The position numbers and the translations under genes were made by a program. Of a stretch of 64,000 bases of DNA, positions 32,586-41,979 are shown in pieces (positions within the stretch are counted from its first letter, which is position 1; each line of letters begins with the position of its first letter). This DNA is from Albidovulum sp. GTDB taxonomy: Bacteria > Pseudomonadota > Alphaproteobacteria > Rhodobacterales > Rhodobacteraceae. Below the pieces are notes generated by a model. That model was not told the origin of the DNA. It ran no database searches and saw only the letters and a list, made by a program, of their open reading frames with translations. The stretch covers positions 1-64,000 of the forward strand of contig JAUQYA010000162.1 of NCBI GenBank assembly GCA_030837785.1, written 5' to 3'.

Positions 32586-33907
32586 CGAAGCCGCCCGAAA
32601 AGTCGAAACCGGTCCGCAAGCTGCGCTGCGCTGTCTACACCCGGAAATCCTCCGAGGAAGGGCTGGAGCAGGAGTTCAACAGCCTCCACGCCCAGCGCGA
32701 ATCCTGCGAATCCTACATCGCCAGCCAGCGCTCCGAGGGCTGGGTGCTGGTCCGCGATCAGTATGATGACGGCGGCATCTCGGGCGGGACGCTGGAACGC
32801 CCCGGCCTGCAGCGGCTGATCGACGACATCGAGGACGGGCTGGTCGACGTGGTCGTGGTCTACAAGATCGACCGTCTCAGCCGCTCGCTCGCCGATTTCG
32901 CCAAGCTGGTCGAGGTGTTTGATAGGAACGGCGTGACCTTCGTCTCGGTCACGCAGTCCTTCAACACCACCACCTCCATGGGACGGCTGACATTGAACAT
33001 CCTGCTCAGCTTTGCGCAGTTCGAGCGCGAGGTGACGGCCGAGCGCATCCGCGACAAGGTCGCCGCCAGCCGCAAGAAGGGGATGTGGATGGGCGGGGTG
33101 CCGCCCTACGGCTATCGCGTCGAGAGCCGCAAGCTGGTGGTGGACGAAGAATGCGCCACGCATGTCCGCTGGATCTTCGCGCGCTTCCTCGAGATCGGCT
33201 CCTGCACGGAACTGGCGCGGGAGGTCGGCACTCGCGGCATCCGCACCCCGCGCGGGAACAGGATCGACAAGAAGTACATCTATCGGATGCTCAACAACCG
33301 CGCCTACATCGGCGAGGCGGTGCACAAGGGCGACAGCTATCCCGGCGAGCACGACGCGATCATCGACCGCGCGCTCTGGGACAGGGCCCATGCCATCCTG
33401 AAGGAAAGCCCGCGCAAGCGTGCCGCACGCACCCGAGCCGACACACCCGCATTGCTGAAGGGGCTGGTCTATGGCCCCGATGGCGCTGCCTTCTCGCCGA
33501 CCCACACCCGCAAGGGCGGCAGGCTCTATCGCTATTACGTCAGCCAGACGGTGCTGAAGCTTGGCGCGGGAGCGTGCCCGGTGGGCCGGGTGCCCGCGGG
33601 CGAGATCGAGGCTGCCGTCATCGACCAGCTCCGCGCCGTGTTCCGCCAGCCCGAGATCGTGGCGGGGACGTGGAAGGCAGCGCGCGTCCACACCGAGGAT
33701 ATCACCGAGGCCGATGCCCGCGCGGCGCTGACCCGGCTGGACCCGCTGTGGGACGAACTCTTTCCCGCCGAGCAGGCGCGCATCGTGGCGCTGCTGGTCG
33801 AGCGGGTCGACATCGGCACTGACGGGCTTAACGTGCGGCTTCGCGTCGACGGTCTTGGCAGTCTTGCCCGCGAGATGCTGGCCAACGGGATTGGAGAGGC
33901 CGCATGA
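32582..33907 (+). CDS. Large serine recombinase / integrase
   Basis: A 441-residue serine recombinase starting at GTG 32582. The resolvase domain shows CAVYTRKSS with the catalytic Ser (residue 23), YDDGGISGGTLERPGLQRL, YKIDRLSRSLADFAKL and LSFAQFEREVTAERIRDK. The recombinase domain follows (GGVPPYGYRV, RIDKKYIYRMLNNRAYIGEA), then a zinc-ribbon-like end where most Cys are missing (one at GAGACPVG). It would integrate and excise the prophage or the island. No att core could be identified in the window. Confidence 0.93.
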
Positions 33908-34284
33908 CCCGCGGGGCTCCAATCCCCGAGACGGTAACGCTCCATGTTCCGTTCCGCGTCGTGAAGCGCGGAGGGCGCAAGGAGATGCAGATGCCGGACG
34001 GTGCCGTGCAGCCGCGCCGGACAGACAGCGCCCTCGTCAAAGCGCTCGCCCGCGCCTTCCGGTGGAAGCGGATGCTGGAGTCGGGCGAGTTCACCACAAT
34101 CGCCGAACTGGCCGAGCGCGAGGGCATCGCCTCCTCCTACATGACCCGTGTTCTGCGTATGACGCTGCTTGCACCGGAGGTCGTGGAGGCGATCCTTGAC
34201 GGGAAGCAGGGGCCGGAGGTGACGCTGGGGCGATTGCTGGAGGGGTTTCCGTCAGAGTGGGAGGTGCAACGGGACCTTTTCTGA
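33904..34284 (+). CDS. Recombinase-operon helix-turn-helix protein
   Basis: A 126-residue protein coupled to the recombinase by ATGA. The basic start (LHVPFRVVKRGGRKEMQMPD), KALARAFRWKRMLESGEF and the helix-turn-helix TIAELAEREGIASSYMTRVL are as in proteins found right after DUF2924-associated recombinases. It is likely a DNA-binding helper, possibly a directionality factor or regulator. This is the last gene of the mobility operon before the defence-type cluster. Confidence 0.82.
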   Translation: MTRGAPIPETVTLHVPFRVVKRGGRKEMQMPDGAVQPRRTDSALVKALARAFRWKRMLESGEFTTIAELAEREGIASSYMTRVLRMTLLAPEVVEAILDGKQGPEVTLGRLLEGFPSEWEVQRDLF

Positions 34285-34314
34285 CTTTTTCGATACTTCC
34301 GCCCCAATCCTCAT

Positions 34315-34357
34315 CTTGATCCAGAAAGCATCGCGTGATTGCTTGAGCTTGATCCAG
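34315..34357 (+). promoter_or_regulatory. Direct repeat CTTGATCCAG x2 before the Z1 operon
   Basis: The 10-mer CTTGATCCAG occurs at 34315-34324 and 34348-34357, 33 bases apart, about three helical turns, in the 113 bases between the recombinase operon and the Z1 gene. Two sites on one DNA face suit a regulator that controls the cluster. I could not identify a matching protein or clear promoter boxes here, so this is a suggestion only. Confidence 0.35.
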
Positions 34358-34397
34358 TTCTTCTGGAGATTGCTCGCGTGGTGACTGGGAGGGCATT

Positions 34398-37067
34398 GTG
34401 CCGGGACCGCAGGTTGATGGATTGGTAGAACGCATTCGCCAGGCGCTTCCTCGGCATGGCGATCTCGAAAGTGCGGTGGCGGCCGTTCGCGCAGAGATCG
34501 ATCTCCTGTCCCCTGGGCTGGCGGATAGTCTGTCTGCCGAAATCGACGAGGCCGCCAGCATCGTTGCTAGCGAGTTCGGACAGATAGAGATACTTCACAG
34601 CCATTCGGTGATCAGGAAGCGGCCGAAATGGTATTTCGGCTCGAGGCCGTCGGACCTGCACTGGCCTGCCGTGAAGGGCTTCCTTCTGAATGACAAGAAG
34701 TGGCACGAAGATGACGTGCGCGGCATCGATGACGCCTCGAACGAGGTCGTCTCACTCCTCGAGAATCCGCGTGATCCAGGGAAGAGCCAGTTCTCCTGCA
34801 GGGGACTGGTCGTCGGCCACGTGCAGTCGGGCAAGACTGCCAACATGACCGCCGTAATCGCAAAGGGCCTCGACGCCGGCTATGACACCGTTATCGTCCT
34901 TGCCGGCCTGACCAACAAGCTGCGCCACCAGACCCAGCTCAGATTGTATTCCGACCTTGTGCGACGCAATCCCCTGAACTGGCAAGTTCTCACGTCGAAC
35001 GAGGTGGACAGGGACTTCCGAGCCCCGCCTCAGGGCGGTTTCCTGTCTCATTCCGACAAGGCGCAGCTTGCCGTGGTGAAGAAGAACGTATCGCCGCTTG
35101 GCCAATTGCGAAAGGCGATTAACGAAACGTTGCCGGCCGTCCTGCGACAGCTCCGTGTCCTTGTCATTGACGACGAGTGCGACCAGGCGACCGTAAACTC
35201 GGCCCGGGGCGAACTCGATATGACTGCGATCAACGAACGCATTCGCGAGCTCTTGTCTATGCTGCCAGCTGCTACGTACGTGGGGTACACGGCAACTCCG
35301 TTCGCGAACGTACTGATCAATCCGTACAGACGTGACACGCTAAAGGAGGATGCGAAAAAGGGACGGCTAGATACTCGAGAGATTGACGACCTTTATCCGC
35401 GTGATTTCATAACCGCGCTCCCGAAGCCGGAGAGATACTTCGGCACCGAGCGCCTTTTCGGGAAGACACCAGTCGATCCGGAAGACATACAGCCCGACGA
35501 GGAAGGGCTCGACATGATCCGGAACGTGCCCGAAGAAGACGAGGCGGTGCTGCAACCGCGCAGCAGGCAGGAACGCGATGCCTTCCAACCTGCGATGACG
35601 CCGAGCCTCGAAGCCGCCATCCTCTACTTCCTCGGATGCTGCGCCGCGCGTCGCGCCCGCGGACAGGACGACCAGCACATGACGATGCTGGTGCATACGT
35701 CGGCCTACGTCCGGGCGCACGAGCGGGTTGCAGCCCTCATCGAGGGGTGGGTCGATGTGCATCGGAGAGATCTTGTTGATCCCGCATCCGAAATCGGATC
35801 CCGGCTCGGGCAGGTTTGGGGCGAGGAACAGGGCAGGCTGCCGGACGATCTGACGGACGCACCGCCGGTGACCATCGAAGATATCTTCGACCACCTACCG
35901 GAGGTGCTCCAATGCATCGAGTTCCCGGTCGAGAACGGTGCGAGCGACGACAGAATTGACTATTCCGGAAAGGCTAGAACCTACATCGTCGTTGGCGGAT
36001 CCATCCTTGCACGCGGCCTGACCCTTGAAGGCCTTATGGTCAGCTACTTCCTGCGAACCGCAAACCAGTATGACACCCTGCTGCAGATGGGGCGATGGTT
36101 CGGCTACCGACGCGGCTACGAGGATCTTCCGAGAATCTGGATGCCGCGTGACCTGAAGCTGCGGTTCCGAGCGCTCGCTGCCGTAGAGCAGGAAATCAGG
36201 GATGACATCGAGCAGTATCGACTTCGCGACCTGACGCCGATGGACCTTGCAGTTCGGATCAAGGCAATTCCGGGCATGGCGATCACCGCTGCGAACAAGA
36301 TGCGGGCGGCCCGGCGCTCTGCCGTCAGCTATTGGGGAACCCATCGCCAGACCTTCCGCTTCGCCCACAGGGACGCACTGCTGCTCGAGAAGAACTGGGG
36401 CGCAGGCAGCGAACTCATCAGCCGCATCGAGGCTCTGGGTCTGCGGGATCTGGACGCAAGGGAACGCAGGCTCTGGCGAAACGTCCCGAAGTCGTCGATC
36501 CGCAGGTTCCTCGAGTCCTATTCGGTCGAGCCCTCCCACGCCGACCTGCTGCCGGCGATGCTGTTGCCATTCATCGACGAAGCGGACCAGCGCCTTTCGA
36601 CGTGGAACGTCGGTATCAGCGAATCCGGCCGCGGGCGCGACTCGGAAAGTCCCCTCGGTACGATCGGTTCGGTCAGGACGGTCAATCGCGCGAAGCTGAA
36701 GGACGCGAACGGGATCGCCGACATCAAGGCCCTGATGTCCCGGCGCGACGTGCTGTTCGACTGTGGCGAGCAGGTTGGCGGCAACGGCAGCTGGGAGGAG
36801 CTGAAGGCGGCAAGACTCGATGCTGTCGGACATGTTCCGCTTCTTCTGCTCTACCCGATCGCGAGGGAGTCGCGGCCGGAGCGCGAGAGCAAGGCAAGGG
36901 AGCCGCTTGATGCCGTGCATGACGTGCTCGGTATCGGTATCGTCTTCCCCGGATCGATCACTGAGGGCGGGAACTTCGTGTCGGTCGATCTTCAGCCGCT
37001 ATCGGCAGAAGAGCTTGCGGCGATCGAAGAGGAGGAGGCCGCACAGGCGGAAGCGGCAGGTGTCTAG
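34398..37067 (+). CDS. Z1-domain superfamily II helicase-like ATPase
   Basis: An 889-residue protein from GTG 34398. Walker A is VVGHVQSGKTANM (140-147), Walker B LVIDDECD (258-262), motif III GYTATPFANV (298-304), and the C-terminal helicase part GGSILARGLTL (533-543) with QMGRWFGYR (563-571). These are the hallmarks of the Z1 group that is found with MORC-type ATPases, PD-(D/E)XK proteins and C5 methyltransferases. It probably moves along DNA to feed a nuclease. It is first in a five-gene operon and overlaps the next gene by 8 bases. Codon use is somewhat less GC-rich than its neighbours. Confidence 0.9.
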   Translation: MPGPQVDGLVERIRQALPRHGDLESAVAAVRAEIDLLSPGLADSLSAEIDEAASIVASEFGQIEILHSHSVIRKRPKWYFGSRPSDLHWPAVKGFLLNDKKWHEDDVRGIDDASNEVVSLLENPRDPGKSQFSCRGLVVGHVQSGKTANMTAVIAKGLDAGYDTVIVLAGLTNKLRHQTQLRLYSDLVRRNPLNWQVLTSNEVDRDFRAPPQGGFLSHSDKAQLAVVKKNVSPLGQLRKAINETLPAVLRQLRVLVIDDECDQATVNSARGELDMTAINERIRELLSMLPAATYVGYTATPFANVLINPYRRDTLKEDAKKGRLDTREIDDLYPRDFITALPKPERYFGTERLFGKTPVDPEDIQPDEEGLDMIRNVPEEDEAVLQPRSRQERDAFQPAMTPSLEAAILYFLGCCAARRARGQDDQHMTMLVHTSAYVRAHERVAALIEGWVDVHRRDLVDPASEIGSRLGQVWGEEQGRLPDDLTDAPPVTIEDIFDHLPEVLQCIEFPVENGASDDRIDYSGKARTYIVVGGSILARGLTLEGLMVSYFLRTANQYDTLLQMGRWFGYRRGYEDLPRIWMPRDLKLRFRALAAVEQEIRDDIEQYRLRDLTPMDLAVRIKAIPGMAITAANKMRAARRSAVSYWGTHRQTFRFAHRDALLLEKNWGAGSELISRIEALGLRDLDARERRLWRNVPKSSIRRFLESYSVEPSHADLLPAMLLPFIDEADQRLSTWNVGISESGRGRDSESPLGTIGSVRTVNRAKLKDANGIADIKALMSRRDVLFDCGEQVGGNGSWEELKAARLDAVGHVPLLLLYPIARESRPERESKAREPLDAVHDVLGIGIVFPGSITEGGNFVSVDLQPLSAEELAAIEEEEAAQAEAAGV

Positions 37068-38073
37068 ACCGGACCACGAGAGACCGTCGCACGGGCGCTG
37101 GAACGTCCTGCGTTCGGGGCGCATCGACGGGGACGGGCTCGGAATCCCTTCGATGCCTCTCGCTGCCGCAACGCAGGCAGGCGCTGTCCGGCTGGCCGTT
37201 GGCTCTGGCGGAGAGGCGCGATTGCTCGTGCCGCTCACCGCAGGCGAGAAGATTGGTGCCCTCGAGACAGGCGGGTCCCTGCAGATCGGCGTAACGACCC
37301 TGATGCATCAGCAGCGCGCAATCCGGTTTCTCGATGTTGTCTGCAAGTCACCGGATCTTGAGTCGGTGTTTGGCGAAGTCGTCGATGACATTGTCCGGCG
37401 TCTGGCCGACCACAATGACGGTGTCGAGGCTGTCGCAGGCGCAATCAGCGACTTTCGTGAGCTGCTCGTTCCATCTGCGGAGAAGGACGTGGACAGGTCG
37501 CGCGTCGTTGGCCTGGTTGCGGAACTGGTGGTGTTGAACCGGGTTCTGGACATCTCGCCATCGGCCTGGCGCAGCTGGCGCGGTCCGGCCGGAGACCGTC
37601 ACGACTTCCGGGCTCGTGACATCTCGCTCGAGGTCAAAGCATCGCTCGGTGCAGGCGCCCGCGAGGTCACCATCAACGGCATCGATCAGTTGGAGCCGCC
37701 CACCGGAGGGTCGCTGCACCTTGCGCATCTCGTCCTCGAGATGGTCGAGGGCGGCCTTCTAACGGTGGCAGCCCTCGGAGACAGGGCATTGCTGCGAGCT
37801 GATGACCCGGCGGGGCTGCGGGCGCTTCTGGCATCTGTCGGCTGCACCGATGTGCGCGACGTTGCATGGAACCGTTTCGCATTCAGGGCCGAGACCGAAC
37901 GTCTGTACCGCGTCGGCCACAGCTTTCCGCGGATTGCGCCATCTACCTTCGTTGGTGGTCGGATCCCTTCAGGAGTCGTCGACGCGACGTACAGCATTGA
38001 TCTCAGCCTTGCTTCGGAAGCCGAGTGCCCGCCGGCAGAATTCGTTTCTCTCCTTCAAGAATTGTGCCGATGA
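37060..38073 (+). CDS. PD-(D/E)XK nuclease-like protein (DUF4420 family)
   Basis: A 337-residue protein from GTG 37060. The nuclease core is visible as Glu155 in GLVAELVVLNRVL, Asp182 in GDRHDFRARD and Glu191-Val-Lys193 in ISLEVKASLG, the full PD-(D/E)XK set. The spacing matches DUF4420-type proteins in Z1/MORC clusters. It is the best candidate for the DNA-cutting subunit. Its stop is overlapped by the next ATG (ATGA), and its start lies inside the Z1 gene end. A longer open frame upstream is out of phase with Z1 and not real. Confidence 0.84.
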   Translation: MSRPDHERPSHGRWNVLRSGRIDGDGLGIPSMPLAAATQAGAVRLAVGSGGEARLLVPLTAGEKIGALETGGSLQIGVTTLMHQQRAIRFLDVVCKSPDLESVFGEVVDDIVRRLADHNDGVEAVAGAISDFRELLVPSAEKDVDRSRVVGLVAELVVLNRVLDISPSAWRSWRGPAGDRHDFRARDISLEVKASLGAGAREVTINGIDQLEPPTGGSLHLAHLVLEMVEGGLLTVAALGDRALLRADDPAGLRALLASVGCTDVRDVAWNRFAFRAETERLYRVGHSFPRIAPSTFVGGRIPSGVVDATYSIDLSLASEAECPPAEFVSLLQELCR

Positions 38074-39923
38074 CCCTGACACCGCTTTCGCTCCATTCCG
38101 AACCCTACGGCTCGACCGGGAACATCGGCGAGAACTTCCGCCGTCTGCTTGGTGCGCCCACGCTCGATCCGTTGCAGACGGTCATCAGGGAGGCGGTGCA
38201 GAACATTGCCGACGCATCGCGGCCGGGTGTGGGGCCGGAGATCCTGATCAGGCTGCGGTCACTTCCGGATGCCCAGCGGGACATCCTTCGCCGCTTCATC
38301 CTCGCCGAGCTCCCGGAAGAACAGGGGTCGTCCGACATGATATCGGCGTTCCTCGAAGCCGAAGCCCCGGTGGTTCTCGAGATCTGCGACTTCGGCACCG
38401 TGGGGCTCGGCGGTCCGACGCGGTCGGATCGGATACCGGTGGGAACCGAACAAACCAACTTCATCGACTTCCTGCGCAACATCGGCACCGCTCGGGACAC
38501 CGATCAGGGCGGCGGCACCTACGGCTTCGGCAAGGTCGCCCTTTATCGCGCGAGTGCCTGCAGCACCATCATCGTGGACACCCTGCCGGACGAAGGCGGG
38601 CTCGAGGGGCGGCGGCTGATGACATGCCATGTCGGCCGATCTTTCGAGAAGCCGGAAAATGGGATGCGGCGGCGCTTCACGGGCCGTCACTGGTGGGGTG
38701 TGCGAGCTCCGGTAGATGGCGTCGCCGATCCGCTGACGGGGGCTGCCGCCTCGATCTTGGCAGATCAACTCGGTTTGCCGGAGCGTGGTTCCGACCGGAC
38801 GGGGACATCGATCATGATCCTCGGTTTCGAGCCTGACGAGGACAATCTGACCGCAACGGGGAACCGGATCATCGAGACGCTGCTGTGGAACTTCTGGCCG
38901 CGGATGATGCGCGACGCTCCCGCGAAGCACCGTTTCGGTTGCAGGGTGATGGTCGAGGATCGGGAACTGCCCATCCCTGCGCCGGAGGAACTCGCTCCGT
39001 TCGATCTGCTGTGCAAGGCCATGAGGGCCGCCAGGGCGCGCGCGGGACATGATTTGCGTCCGATCGAGTCCCAGAGGCCCCAGAAGTTCCTCGGCACCCT
39101 CGCGATCGAAAAGGGCCTGCGGTCGCCGAGGCGTCACCTGACTGAGGATGAGGACGTCCGGCTGGTGCCTGAGCAGCTGCACCACATCGCGCTCATGCGA
39201 CCTGTCGAGCTAGTCGTGAAGTATCTTGAGGGCAACCCGCACCCCGACGCGCGGCTGGAGTGGGCCGGCGTGTTCATTGCAGGCGACGAACCCGAAGTGG
39301 AGCAGGCTTTCGCGGATTCGGAACCCCCCGCGCATGAAGACTGGATCCCCGACAACCTGCCGCGGGGAAACCAGAAGCGCTACGTCAACATCGCCCTCAG
39401 ACGCTTGCGCGAGATCGCAGCCGAGATGGGCATGGAGCCGATCGTACGGATGCCGGGGGACGGGGCAGGCCCTCCGCTAGCCCGACTCGCCGGGCGCCTG
39501 GGCGCGGTGCTCGAGAATGTCGGCGGTGATGGCGCAGGGCGCCGGCGCGGTTCCGGTGGTTCCGGAGGCGTGCGTCCTCCGCGAGCACGGGCGAGCCGCC
39601 CCGTGTTCCAGCGTCTCGAAGCGGACGAGACCGGACGGATCGCGGTCTTCGTGACGGAGGTAACGCAGGACGCGCGCCGGAGTGGAGCGAAGCTGGTTGC
39701 CTCGGCCTCGGTCGCCATCGAGGGTTCGGCACTCGGAGGAGCCGACGACACCATCGGCACGCCTGACGTCCTCGCAGTCAAGTGGCTCGACGGCGATGTG
39801 GGAACCGAAGGCAAAGAAATTGACCTGGACGGCCGCGAAGGCCGGTTAGAGATTCTTGTCCGGGTTCCGGACGACTGTGCGGTTACTGCCGACGCGGATG
39901 TCCTGTCGGAGGCCGCGACATGA
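38070..39923 (+). CDS. MORC/paraMORC-type GHKL ATPase
   Basis: A 617-residue ATPase. The GHKL nucleotide pocket shows an N-box IREAVQNIADAS (Glu41, Asn45), G1 CDFGTVGLGG (Asp107) and G2 GGGTYGFGKVALYRAS (147-154), with TGTSIMILGF closing the fold, followed by an S5-like part. Bacterial MORC-type proteins were linked by gene neighbourhood to restriction systems with SF2 helicases. Dimeric ATP-driven clamping on DNA is the expected mode. A Gly/Arg-rich linker near residues 505-530 precedes a C-terminal beta domain. Coupled to both neighbours by ATGA. Confidence 0.88.
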   Translation: MTLTPLSLHSEPYGSTGNIGENFRRLLGAPTLDPLQTVIREAVQNIADASRPGVGPEILIRLRSLPDAQRDILRRFILAELPEEQGSSDMISAFLEAEAPVVLEICDFGTVGLGGPTRSDRIPVGTEQTNFIDFLRNIGTARDTDQGGGTYGFGKVALYRASACSTIIVDTLPDEGGLEGRRLMTCHVGRSFEKPENGMRRRFTGRHWWGVRAPVDGVADPLTGAAASILADQLGLPERGSDRTGTSIMILGFEPDEDNLTATGNRIIETLLWNFWPRMMRDAPAKHRFGCRVMVEDRELPIPAPEELAPFDLLCKAMRAARARAGHDLRPIESQRPQKFLGTLAIEKGLRSPRRHLTEDEDVRLVPEQLHHIALMRPVELVVKYLEGNPHPDARLEWAGVFIAGDEPEVEQAFADSEPPAHEDWIPDNLPRGNQKRYVNIALRRLREIAAEMGMEPIVRMPGDGAGPPLARLAGRLGAVLENVGGDGAGRRRGSGGSGGVRPPRARASRPVFQRLEADETGRIAVFVTEVTQDARRSGAKLVASASVAIEGSALGGADDTIGTPDVLAVKWLDGDVGTEGKEIDLDGREGRLEILVRVPDDCAVTADADVLSEAAT

Positions 39924-40828
39924 ACCGACGGGTCGCCTTTCCGTTCCTCACGCTTTCCGACACGGCCGTGGAAACCTCGGCATGGGAGGTTTCGCTTGAC
40001 GGGGTCGAATGGTCCATGGCTGGCGAGTTCCTTCCTAACTGGGACAGTGCCAGCGACATCCGCCTGCGCAGGGCAATGCGTCTGAACCCCGAACTGGCGG
40101 CTTCCGATCTTGGCATTCCCGTCGATCAACTCGCGGTCGCGGCCTCGGTGAGGATCGGCACTGGTCAGGGGCGGCTGCCGCGCCTAATCCTGTCACGGAC
40201 CCGCCGGGAATTGCGTGCAGAGAATCCCTCATGGGAGTTCGAGCAGACCATCGAAGGCCACCATCTTTCGATGCTTCTCGACCTTCAGACGGAGATCCTG
40301 CTGGTGAGTCCACCCGCAGTATCTTCCCCGCTATCACCCATCCATCCTGCCGATCGGCTATGGTCCGAGAACACCAGGACCAGGCTCGAGGGCGAGGAGC
40401 CGCGTTTCCCTATCGAGACGGTGGACCTCGCACAGATGCTCGGCGAGGGCATTGCGGGCGCCGCTCCGTGGCACCTGCACTGGTCGCCCCGGGATTGGGG
40501 GCGCGACTTCCATGGGGCCGTCCGCCTCTATCTGAACGAGCAGGCAGGCGAGATCCTCCAGAGGATCGAGGGCGAGGATCACGCGACGATCCAGTTCCTG
40601 CTTGGCGATATCATGAGCCAGATCTGCGAACGTTTCCTCGCCGACCCCGAAGCCGAGACTTTGATGGAGGCGGCCGAGCCCGGTTCGCTCGGCGCTCAGG
40701 CCGCGACGTGGCTGCGCAAGGCATGGCCAGGCAAGGACGCATCCTTCATCCGCTCCGTCGTCGAGAGCCGTCCGGGCGTCTTCCGCTCCACGTTGCTCGC
40801 CCTCGCCGAGCCGGGAGGCTCCGAATGA
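39920..40828 (+). CDS. Unknown protein of the Z1/MORC operon (302 aa)
   Basis: A 302-residue protein with no motif I can name. N-terminal strands (RVAFPFLTLSDTAVETSAWE, shortened) are followed by a mixed region (RLPRLILSRTRREL, HHLSMLLDLQTEILLV) and a helical C-terminal part (HATIQFLLGDIMSQICERFL). The early LNPELAASDLGIPVDQLAVA segment looks helical. It is encoded between the MORC ATPase and the DUF6339-like gene, with ATGA overlaps on each side, so it is probably a stoichiometric part of the complex. No catalytic signature is visible; a specificity or scaffold role is possible. Confidence 0.75.
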   Translation: MNRRVAFPFLTLSDTAVETSAWEVSLDGVEWSMAGEFLPNWDSASDIRLRRAMRLNPELAASDLGIPVDQLAVAASVRIGTGQGRLPRLILSRTRRELRAENPSWEFEQTIEGHHLSMLLDLQTEILLVSPPAVSSPLSPIHPADRLWSENTRTRLEGEEPRFPIETVDLAQMLGEGIAGAAPWHLHWSPRDWGRDFHGAVRLYLNEQAGEILQRIEGEDHATIQFLLGDIMSQICERFLADPEAETLMEAAEPGSLGAQAATWLRKAWPGKDASFIRSVVESRPGVFRSTLLALAEPGGSE

Positions 40829-41979
40829 CAACGCTGCTTCCCAGACTTCCCGGTCCGGCCTGCGATGAAATCGTCCTCAGGTTCCTTGCGGAAAGCCCGT
40901 CCCGGTGGACCGGGTTTCGTCCCGACGACCCTCCTGACCAGGTGCGCTTTGCCGCGACCGGAGGGACGCCCGTCACCGCCGCTTCACTTTCATCCCTGAG
41001 ACGGGACCTTGTCGCCATAGCGCAGAGGAACAGCTTCGGACGGGAGGGTGCCCGCCCGTCGCACGCCTTGTTCGATGCCGAGACGGCCGCATGGCTTGCA
41101 CAATCGGATCTCTTCGCGACCGGCGAGGCGCTCAGGGATGACGTCTGGGCCTTCATCGCAGCCGTTCTGGCCCCCGACATCGTGCACTGGCGCTTCGGCA
41201 GCTCGGCAGAGCGTTACGCCGGAGGCGTCCGCAACACATTCCAGAGGCTCTGGATGCGTGGCCGCGCACTTGATCGCGGCGCGAATCACCCCGAGCGATG
41301 GCGGCTGCTCGAGGAGCTGACCGAGGATGCCCTCGTGCAGATCACCGAGCGGCCGAGCATCGGGGGCGACCGCGTCCTTGCCCTTGCGGTCGCCGAGGCC
41401 TGGCATCGGGCGGCGCGGCACCATGGCAAGTCGGCCATGGAAGAAATCATGCGCCGCGCGATCCTCCGCATCCGTGTCCGCAACGAGATCAGGTCGCTGG
41501 CAGACCTGCCTGCAACCGACCTTGCCAGCTTCCTCGATGGGGTGTTCGGTGTGCCTGCTCAGTCCGCGCCCGCTCATGGCGGACAGTCGGAAGCACCGCA
41601 CCCTCGTGACGCGGCGGGGAGGACGAAATTGGCAGATGACGAACAGGTAGCGGCGCTCGAGGCAGAGCTTCCGAGGCCGGGAATGTCCCTGGCGAATGCG
41701 GCCCAGAGGGTGAGGCAAGCGGCCGGAAGGCGCGGTTGGCTTTCCCCGAAGTCGCAATCCGCACTGGATAACCTTCATGCGGGTCGAGCTTCACTCGACC
41801 GGGGCGAACGGAATGCACTGGACTATCTGCTCGGCAGGCTCTCGGACGCGGGCGTGCTGACGGAGGACATCTCGCAGCTGCGATCCGCACTGTCAGAGGA
41901 CGCCACCGCAACTGGTTTACCGGACACCGACCCCGAAAGACCGCGCAGGAGAAGCTGGGCAATCTGGCGGGCGAGATAG
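40825..41979 (+). CDS. DUF6339-like protein of the Z1/MORC operon (384 aa)
   Basis: A 384-residue protein from ATG 40825. The centre, DDVWAFIAAVLAPDIVHWRF followed by RNTFQRLWMRGRAL, resembles DUF6339 proteins, which are linked with restriction operons. The C-terminal third contains a Pro/Glu/Arg linker and helices (RNALDYLLGRLSDAGVLTED). No enzymatic motif is seen. It is last in the operon. The final 157 bases overlap the convergent methyltransferase gene, so the last 50 or so residues are specified by DNA that is also coding on the other strand. Confidence 0.75.
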   Translation: MTTLLPRLPGPACDEIVLRFLAESPSRWTGFRPDDPPDQVRFAATGGTPVTAASLSSLRRDLVAIAQRNSFGREGARPSHALFDAETAAWLAQSDLFATGEALRDDVWAFIAAVLAPDIVHWRFGSSAERYAGGVRNTFQRLWMRGRALDRGANHPERWRLLEELTEDALVQITERPSIGGDRVLALAVAEAWHRAARHHGKSAMEEIMRRAILRIRVRNEIRSLADLPATDLASFLDGVFGVPAQSAPAHGGQSEAPHPRDAAGRTKLADDEQVAALEAELPRPGMSLANAAQRVRQAAGRRGWLSPKSQSALDNLHAGRASLDRGERNALDYLLGRLSDAGVLTEDISQLRSALSEDATATGLPDTDPERPRRRSWAIWRAR

